A stretch of DNA of 64,000 nt from Mucidula mucida (taxonomy: Eukaryota; Basidiomycota; Agaricomycetes; Agaricales; Physalacriaceae), in the NCBI GenBank assembly GCA_015501055.1, contig JADNYV010000032.1, forward strand, positions 62,001 through 126,000, read 5' to 3'. Under the pieces are notes generated by a model that saw only the letters and a program-made list of their open reading frames with translations, was not told where the DNA came from and did no database searches. The position numbers and the translations under genes are program-made. This document shows, piece after piece, positions 56,720 to 64,000 of the stretch. The stretch's first letter is position 1. Every line of letters begins with the position of its first letter.

Positions 56720-58262
56720 AGCGGCGGTGCTCGCTCGCGCCCCACAAGGCAAATCTCGCTCCAGCCCTGACTCTGAGTAAAGCGGCAGAAGCATGCCGAC
56801 GGCTCTCCTCTGTACCACATTCTGCAGCGTGGTCGTCGTAGTCGTGCACGACGAGCTCGCCACCGTAACAATGACCATGAGGCCGACGGCGACTGCCTGC
56901 AGCACACGTACGGGGATCACACGTCAATTCAACACTTCCATCTCCTCTTTCTTCCGCATCTAAGTGTGTAGAGGGTTAAGTCATTTTCTGCAGTGAGGAT
57001 GCCTACCTCTGTTTGCGTGTCATAACACACCTCGTCTGACTCATGGTGGCGTTTTAAACAATTCGTGGCGCCTCTGGAATCCCTTTCGATTCAAAAAACG
57101 AAACAGCCTCTACAGCACTACCCAGCGCGGATTATCTCTGCATCTTGTCTACTAAATTACTCCCTTGAAGCTCAACACACCTCCGCAACGAAGAAACGAG
57201 GGCCTCTTATCATAGCTGGGGAATCCGGCCTGCTTTCAGACTGTCACCGGCGTTCCGAGTCTCTCCTCAGAATCTATTTACTCTTGTCGATAATAACGTA
57301 TCAACAACCTCTGTCATCGTCCGATATTGTCGTGCATCCTTCTTGAACTCGCTGCGTGACAGAAGGTCACACTGTGGCGGTGTCACATCCTCATGTTTTT
57401 CCCTAGGATGACGACTCTCTTGTACGTCAAACAACGACGATAACTTAACTGACTCTGTGGCCAATCCAGAAACTCTACGGGCTAGGTGGGGTGAAGTTCC
57501 CAACCGAATCACCCTTGCACGTCTTAGACGTTCGGATTTACTTCCTGTGCCGTCATGCATCTGTGACAGATGCGTATATACGCACCATCTGTTTCTTTCG
57601 AATGAAGCGGTTCTCCGTACCCGGCCGAGATACGCTATGAAAAATTTCGCACTTCCTCACAAGGGCTTCAGAGTTTGATCGTCCTATGCGCATGACGAAT
57701 GACCCGGTCTTTTCTTACGCAAATCTTTTTGACTGCGACTCGAGTATCATGTTTATGAAGACTTTCGGTTCCTACACACCGCCGTGAAGCTGTGGACTAA
57801 CTGATCTAGACCGTTTTATGATGGTTCTATACCGCGTATTCGTATATCCCCCTGGTTGACATGGACATCTCGCCAATGCCACAAGATCGTTCTTGCGCCG
57901 TTCGGTAATGAAATTTTCGATTTGCAGCGCCACAGGCTTGGCGACAGTCAGAACTGTCCGGCTCAAGACGGTCAGATGTTCCGGTAGCAAGACACAAGCA
58001 AGACATGAGGAGGAGAGCCAGTCCCACTGGAGAACGCAGTAGCCCTCGTCAACCATCATGAACGTAACCAGGGCCTAACGCTACGTTCAATTCAATCGAT
58101 TCACAAATGTCAGAACCTCGAGAACACTATCTACCGCGATAATCGTTTCATTTCCCTTTTTTTCTGAATAAAAATAGTCTGAGAAACTGATGCCCTTTTC
58201 CAGTAACCAAACCAATCGATAAAGAGTTCGAATATACATGGTAGCAGGCGCGTGTTACCACA
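56720..58262. other. gene-poor region
   Basis: A minus-strand ORF (56651-56920) begins MIPVRVLQAVAVGLMVIVTV, a signal-peptide-like N terminus, but overlaps the inverted repeat and shows no conserved domain. Other short ORFs (57065-57346, 57267-57560, 57772-58059) lack features. No supported gene. Confidence 0.35.
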
Positions 58263-58802
58263 TCACGACGCGAGAGCGTTGGCCAAAAATTGCTCCTCCG
58301 TCATGTCGGGAGGCGGGTTAATAGCCATCACCATCCCCAGCCTGCAGTGCGCACCCGCGGCCTGTCTGCACGTCACCCAGTGGGGCTCGGTGTCGGTGAT
58401 AGTGGCCACAGCCGTCTGGACCTCGGTCGTGGCGTCAAAACTAAATGCGATCAGCGGCGAGTTCCCCATCCTCACACAGAACGTACAAGCCAGTGTCGAA
58501 GCCCCCGGGACCTACACCACCCTCCGGCACCGTGCAGGGCGACTCGAATGTGGTCGTAGTAGCCGAGTCTGTGAATAGGCCGGGCGGTGAGTACACTTTT
58601 GCGTTTCACGGGGAGCGGGAGGAGGCTGTGGCTTACGGTTCCTTGACAAGAACGTGAACGTGATGGTGTCGCCGACGTCCGCAGTAATGGTAGTGGGGGC
58701 GAACGAGAAGGCATTGTTTGGGCCCACTTGGACGTCGATATTCGCCGCCAATGCGACAGGGGCGAACGCAAGGGCAAAGGCGATGATAGACTTGAAAAGC
58801 AT
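58263..58802 (-). CDS. secreted cupredoxin-domain protein
   Basis: A small extracellular protein with a signal peptide (MLFKSIIAFALAFAPVALA) followed by a plastocyanin-like fold: VGPNNAFSFAPTTITADVGD, TITFTFLSRNH with the first copper His, SATTTTFESPCTVPEGG, GPGGFDTG, then TEPHWVTCRQAAGAHCRLGM with Cys, His and Met in ligand-like order, and VMAINPPP. Three exons join in frame; about 145 residues. Such cupredoxins are common in basidiomycete secretomes; a role in copper handling or electron transfer is inferred. No serine-rich GPI tail follows, unlike many relatives, so the protein is probably free. Confidence 0.85.
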
Positions 58803-58863
58803 GGTAGCGTTTACTTGTGTGGAGTGGCTTCTGCCTGTCTCTGATATGCTGCTCCCGTAGACC

Positions 58864-58870
58864 TTTTATA
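58864..58870 (-). promoter_or_regulatory. TATA box of the cupredoxin gene
   Basis: TATAAAA on the minus strand, 62 bp before the ATG at 58802. Confidence 0.6.
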
Positions 58871-60302
58871 CTCGACTTTCAACCCGACCCAACGACTTGG
58901 AGAGCCTCTTGGACATACCCATGCTTATTGACGTGGCGTCGAGGGACCAGCTCCCGGGCGAAAATGGCGCGCAAGAATAGCGTCAAGGATCCTCCTGATA
59001 GGTACTTTGAGAGCGAGGTGCGACATTGACGTCTTCCATCAGGCACCACCAAGAGTGTCACTCGAGGTGCTGCCAATGACTTGGAAGGGCGTATGCGTGT
59101 CTAGATGATTTGAAGCGATGCCTCGCATGTTCTCGCTGGAAGCACGACGAGTTGCCTTCGAAGGTCACCAATCGCCCGCCGCGCGCTTCTATGATTTCCG
59201 AGAACCGAAACCGACACGCCCCGCGCGCATATGGCTCATGATGATGCTTGGGAAGCATAGACGCGTGAGAATTGGTGAGAAAGTTTTATGCAAGGCCTGG
59301 ACGTATTACTCAACTAGAAATGCTTGAAATCAAGGAATAACAACAGTGTCTCTGATTGTTCGAACAGTCTTCGCATTGGTGAGAATGCCATCAGTATTTC
59401 TGTATTCAGTCGCGCCCACTGGAGAAGCAATTTCTTCTGATTTTCTCTTCTGCCAAGTATTATGCGCCACATGAGTTTTTTTTCTCTAACCGTGATACGC
59501 GAAAGCTATTCGTGAAGGATACAACGTAAGAGGATCTATCCTCTTATACATGAGTATGTTGCGCATTGGATATTCACTCACGCAGTTCAAGCTGTACGTC
59601 ACGTTCTGGCAAACCTCCCAACTTGAAGTCCACGGTCAATCCCTGCCGGGGCCGAGCGTGTAAGAAAAACTTCAACTTTTGACGGTTGAATTAAAAGGCA
59701 ATTCTCACTCTTTGAAAACATTGTGCGGGAGCACCAGCGTTTGCCTGCCAGTTGAGCTTTCCCTGGCATTCGCTTGCTCTGCAATCCTCACGATCTCTGT
59801 GTTCCTGTTCCTCGCAATATAATGGTGCCACTTTTTGTTCTAGAGGGACCTCGATATTCTACACGTTCATGAGAATGTCTGTGAGCGTCCTCACCGCTAC
59901 GGCTATGTCGGTAATGAATCTCACACTGTGCCGACTCGTACCCCGCGGTCGTGGTTCCACTGCAGCCCATAGCAATGGTACCGATGGCTTCGGAACCGGG
60001 ATGATGCTGGAAGAGGTAGCCCGTTGGTTATTATCGTTTGAATAGCAGGCTGCCAGGTTCGTAGGATGTCAAACATCACTACAGAAATACTGCACGTCAT
60101 GAGGTTGAACCAAGAAGGATGTCAGCCCTAGTAAGCCACTTAAAATAACGCCCATCGCGCACTGCTCGTTCAAGTTCGTCACGACGAGGACCATCTCAGC
60201 TAGAACAGCGTTTGTAACTCGGACACAATCATCCCTCCCGAGCAGACATCGCCACGATGAAGACCCCGAGCTGACGCTCTGAAGATTTGAAGTTCTAAAT
60301 CG
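58871..60302. other. gene-poor region
   Basis: About 1.4 kb with short ORFs (for example 59752-60045 plus) that lack any recognisable motif. No repeat family member or RNA gene identified. Confidence 0.4.
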
Positions 60303-60353
60303 AGCAAGTCAAAGTCCAGAGCAAGTCAAAGTCCAGAGCAAGTCAAAGTTCAA
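60303..60353 (+). repeat. 17-bp tandem repeat, three units
   Basis: AGCAAGTCAAAGTCCAG is present twice exactly and once with two or three changes at its end. It lies about 370 bp upstream of the acyltransferase start and could be a regulatory element or a chance slip. Confidence 0.75.
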
Positions 60354-60726
60354 GTGGCAAGAGGTGCCAGTAAATTCCAAAGTGAGTAGTACGACAAATA
60401 GTGAAAGCGTTTCGACTGCCAGATACTCAAGAAGATTCTCCGGTGTACATGCCAGTGACATACTATTAAGTCCATTCCGGGTTGAACAGCACAATGTAGC
60501 GCGCGAAGCACATCGGACTCGGACCTAGCTGTGAGGAGAAAGACGCGCTAGCGGACGACGTTTGAACGTTTTGGGAAAGCAGCGGCCGCGGGTAGCTGTC
60601 CAAATGCGGCCGTGCTGGGCCGGTTCTGCTTTGAGCGTAATTCTACAGCGTGCAGCAGGCTTTCCTCTTTACCACATCCTGCACGCGTTGTCGTCGCCAC
60701 CGTTCACGACGACGAGCTCGCCTACC

Positions 60727-62947
60727 ATGCCAGACACTGAGGACGACTTCTTCGTGCTGCACCGCATCATCCGCTATGTCGCAGGCCTCGCGGCGGCTTC
60801 ATTTTTCACAGAAGTTCGTGTTATTGGAGGAGATAATGTGCCCAAGGATGGACCCATCATAGTGTGCGTGATATTATACAGTTAATGCCCATTTTAAACA
60901 GCCTGTAGCGCAGCGACGCACCATAACATGATGATAGACCCCATTGTCCTGTGTATGTACTCCGGTAACCCCAAAGTCTCTGGCTTACATGTTCCATTAG
61001 CAATGGCCTTCCCGCACAGTCGGATATTGCACTACTGGAGTAAAGGTAATCCATCACTGGCATTTACTCTAGCGACTCCTAATCATCGTTAATAGCTAGT
61101 CTTTATGCAAATCCTATCGTGCGGTACATCCTACTTTCCACCGGAAACATTCCGGTAGACCGAAAATCCAGGGACCGACAAGTGCTATTCAAGGGTACAT
61201 TCGAAGCACTGTCAAAGGGTGGCGCAGTGGCGCTATTCCCTGAGGGCACCAGCTACACCGAACCTCGAATTATGCAAGTCAAGGATGGCGCTGCTTGGGT
61301 CGCACTCGAATTCACCAAATGGCTCAAGGAAAACCCAGACATGGCCCCTGCCAAGAACGTCAAGATTGTCCCAGCGGCGATGGTCTACACGAACAAGTCC
61401 AAATACAGAAGCAACGTTATTATGGAGTTCGGTCAACCAATTTCGGTGGACGATTACTTGGAACAGTTCTTTGACGAGGCCGAGGGCTCTGCTAGAGCCG
61501 CTGCCAAATCCCTGACGCGTACACTCGAGAATGAACTTGTTGGGGTCACCATCAACGCGCCAGATTGGTAATAAGATCGTTTCTACCTTCAGCGCTTATT
61601 AATTACGATGTAGGGACACGCTCTATGCTGCTCGTATGGCTCGCGACCTAATGTGGGAAGGTACAAAGGCAATTCCTCTAGATGAGTTTGTACCCATTTC
61701 CCAGACGTAAATATTCCTTCTGTTCGTTTATGCTTTACTGACTCGCGTTTAGTCTAGTTGACGTATTCTCGACGCCGGACGCCACCACTAACTTCACGTC
61801 TGTGCGCCGCACTTTACTAGAGTATTACTCGCTCTTGCAGTCGACGAATTTGACCAATTCTGTCCTCTCCTCACTTCCTCTCCCGAGGACCCTCGACCCC
61901 AATGTGCCCACTCCATTACCGAGTAGATTGTACACCCTCCTGCTCCTTTTCCGTGACTCGTTATCGACACTTGCTCGGCTGCCATTTTTCGTGTTCCCAG
62001 TTGTCGTCCATATGCCCGTGTACATCATGGGCCGCCTTGGCGCACGAATGGTCGAGGATGAAGAGGAGACACAGGCTACAAACAAAGTCACTTTTGGCTT
62101 ATTATCGATGTTGATGATTTACCCTGCGGCGTTCTTTTTCCTCTGGGCGCTTTTGTGGTATACTCCAATGGGGGCCATTCTGGCCGGCGGGATAGTATAT
62201 TTGTTTGCCATCTATCACAACAAAATGATTAATGGTCAGTATGATTGACCTCGCCACCTCGAACCATTACTGATTTTTCCCCTCAGATAATTATGAACAG
62301 TAAGTGAAGCACCTCGAAAAGTTCCGTCTCTCGGCTCACCACCTACTAGCGCTAAGCGCCTTCTAGCGACTTGGCGCATCCTTGTCGGGGTCTGGGCCCC
62401 CAAGCGAATGGAGCTGTCTCTCGCTGCGTTGTCGCAATACACCACCCCCGTGCTTCCTAAGGATAATCCATGGATTGATAAGGCTAAAAAGACGCCAACT
62501 TCTTCAAACCCACCGTCACCCACGCCGCCGGCCGTCGAGGTGCCCAAGGTGCTTCCGAACGACACACCACAGGACTTGCTCACCGCCGAGCCGCCAGTCA
62601 AATCTCGCAAGAAGCGTCGCCCACCTACACGTCGCATTATGCGCCACGTCCTGCGCGCACGCGTGGAGGCAGTGAAGGCGCTTGCTGGGTTCTTTGATCA
62701 GCTCGAGCGAGGTGGCTCGGGCAAGAGACTTCATGCGAGCGCTCATCTGGCCAAGCTGCATGGGTGGGAAGCGGACGGGCAAGGGTGGCGTACTGCGAAT
62801 GAGGTTACGCGGTATTTGAGGAGCAAGGGTGCGAAGATTCCGTCGATCCAGACGTCTGTGAGCGCGATCGATGCGGAGTGGGCTGCGTTGAGCAGTGATG
62901 GCGAGGTTAGCAGTCCTGTGGATGAAAGCAGTGCGCACGAGTTTTAA
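60727..62947 (+). CDS. glycerol-3-phosphate/dihydroxyacetone-phosphate acyltransferase (Sct1/Gpt2-like)
   Basis: Carries out the first acylation of glycerolipid synthesis, expected in the ER membrane. Exons give MPDTEDDFFVLHRIIRYVAG, VRVIGGDNVPKDGPIIV, the catalytic AATHHNMMIDPIV (HxxxxD), RILHYWSKASLY, GNIPVDRKSRD, the substrate-binding ALFPEGTSYTEP, and KNVKIVPAAMVYT. The C-terminal half has two hydrophobic stretches (ARLPFFVFPVVVHMPVYIMG and MLMIYPAAFFFLWALLWYTP), then KRLLATWRILVGVWAPKR and an acidic tail ending DESSAHEF. All the introns I read join in frame. Length about 690 residues, normal for fungal G3P/DHAP acyltransferases. Confidence 0.92.
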
Positions 62948-63647
62948 GGGATTTCCTGACGGTTCGTTCTATGGGTGTACGTGTATATTACGATCTTTTT
63001 CATGATAATGTGAGTGATTTGTCATTGCTGATTGAAAGTGGATGCCACTTAGCGCTATGTTGGTATGTCCGATGATCATATCTGTGTTGTTCTGAAAGCA
63101 AATGGACCGTCTGTTAGGTTTCGTCCTTTCATAGTAGCCATCTTTGTCCTCACTCCGAAGGAGTGCCTCAAATGTGTGAGCACCATTAGAGAAGAATGGT
63201 GGATGCAAGTACGGTCACTAGGGGATCTCTCTTATTGAAGACTCTTGCTACACATGACGTGTGTGAGTTTTGCTCTGTGGGCTCTTCGTCAGAGCATGCG
63301 GTTCGTGTAACCGGTTGCGGTGTAGGATGCGCAGAGCAAAAGCCGCGCTTCTCTAGAGCGATATCTCCACGTAGTTGTCACTTTTCACGGGACCGCGATC
63401 GACTCTTACCAAGCAGCTGACTTCTGTAGATCGTTTCCGTGCTACTCGTGCGTACTCTCTCAGCATTTTTGTAAGCACACGCTGGTCATTATCTCGGTAG
63501 GGCTCGGTAGGCGTCGCGCATATCCGCGATTGAACTAACTTGGGCGTTAGACGCGAGCCAAGCCACACCGAACATGGCGGGGACCGGTGAAGTGAGGTAT
63601 TGAATGAGCAATCACCTACGGTTTGTCCCGTACGACGCAGTCAAGAA
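62948..63647. other. intergenic region
   Basis: Between the acyltransferase stop and the next gene's promoter. ORFs here look like chance. A tRNA-like search by eye at 63480-63560 gave no acceptable cloverleaf. Confidence 0.4.
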
Positions 63648-63655
63648 TATATAAA
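63648..63655 (+). promoter_or_regulatory. TATA box (TATATAAA)
   Basis: TATATAAA lies 126 bp before the ATG of the oxidoreductase gene at 63774, so a leader of roughly 90 bp is plausible. Confidence 0.5.
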
Positions 63656-63773
63656 TGACGACGCGTTCCTCAGAATCATCAATCATACTTGCAGTTGTAT
63701 CATTGACAAGAGGTACTGTTTATCTTGCATATTAACGCTCGACGATTGCTGATCATCCCAACAACAGAAGAGC

Positions 63774-64000
63774 ATGTCTCAAAGAATCCTTATAATCGGT
63801 GCTGGCTTTGGCGGAGTATGGTCTGCTCTAAGTGCCGTGCGCGCTCTCGACATCGCAGGGCGTCAAGATGTCGAAGTGGCGCTCATCGCACCCGAACCTA
63901 CCATGTACATGCGTCCTCGTCTTTACGAGGCTGACATCTCCACCGCGAGGCCCTCTGTTCTGGACCTGTTGGACATTGTTGGTGTACGCTACATCCAAGG
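63774..64000 (+). CDS. FAD/NAD(P)-dependent oxidoreductase (NDH-2/Aif-like), truncated by the window edge
   Basis: The first 75 residues are visible: MSQRILIIGAGFGGVWSALS with the dinucleotide-binding GxGxxG loop (GAGFGG), then a second beta strand VEVALIAPEPTMYMRPRLYE and LDLLDIVGVRYIQG. This is the N terminus of the pyridine nucleotide-disulphide oxidoreductase superfamily; the MYMRPRLYE segment suggests an NADH:quinone (NDH-2-like) dehydrogenase. The rest of the gene lies to the right of the window. No intron is seen in the available part. Confidence 0.8.
   Translation, partial: MSQRILIIGAGFGGVWSALSAVRALDIAGRQDVEVALIAPEPTMYMRPRLYEADISTARPSVLDLLDIVGVRYIQ

Noticed and set aside
63480..63570. 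tRNA-like sequence on the minus strand
   Set aside because: No consistent cloverleaf or B box could be folded by eye.

Overview
The window looks like nuclear DNA from a mushroom-forming basidiomycete (Agaricomycetes). Genes are split by many 45-60 nt GT-AG introns. The gene families fit this group: FunK1 kinases, expanded F-box/LRR proteins, a basidiomycete-type multi-pass membrane family, Zn(II)2Cys6 regulators and DUF1774. No bacterial, viral or organellar gene was seen, and I found no rRNA or convincing tRNA gene.

Layout. 1-6560: end of an unknown gene, an F-box-like gene, then three tandem NAD(P)-dependent epimerase/reductase copies on the minus strand (decayed, intact, 3' stub). 6681-7372: first copy of an interspersed repeat, here called R. 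7915-16727: a metabolic block with an Hpm1-type histidine methyltransferase, a DUF1774 membrane protein, an S1/P1 nuclease, and a divergent pair of MFS transporter and 2OG-Fe(II) oxygenase. 17340-21355: a 5'-truncated F-box/LRR gene, then a divergent housekeeping pair, RPS0 (uS2) and V-ATPase subunit E. 23342-25733: a second MFS transporter.

25868-46524 is an accessory and repeat-rich zone: a gag fragment fused to a 32/41-bp minisatellite, AT-rich DNA, four R copies, two small terminal-inverted-repeat elements and one TA-flanked MITE nested inside R, three decayed F-box/LRR copies, a FunK1 kinase with nonsense codons, a half copy of a membrane-protein gene, a beheaded Ariadne-type ubiquitin ligase, and a pogo-like transposase with three premature stops.

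46866-64000 returns to genes: the intact multi-pass membrane protein, a Zn2Cys6 regulator with fungal TF domain, a second regulator whose Zn2Cys6 cluster is at the C terminus, a long gene-poor stretch, a secreted cupredoxin, a glycerophosphate acyltransferase, and the start of an FAD/NAD(P) oxidoreductase that runs off the right edge.

Two kinds of damage recur. C-to-T/G-to-A transitions create stops in the F-box copy at 29405-31106 and fit those in the transposase. Single-base indels break both MFS genes, the 2OG oxygenase, the F-box copy at 32975-34554 and the gag fragment, while RPS0, Hpm1, S1/P1 nuclease, the acyltransferase and the TF genes read through cleanly. The second kind could be real decay or residual assembly error. 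Exon junctions given here come from reading splice sites by eye and family resemblance; all boundaries are provisional.
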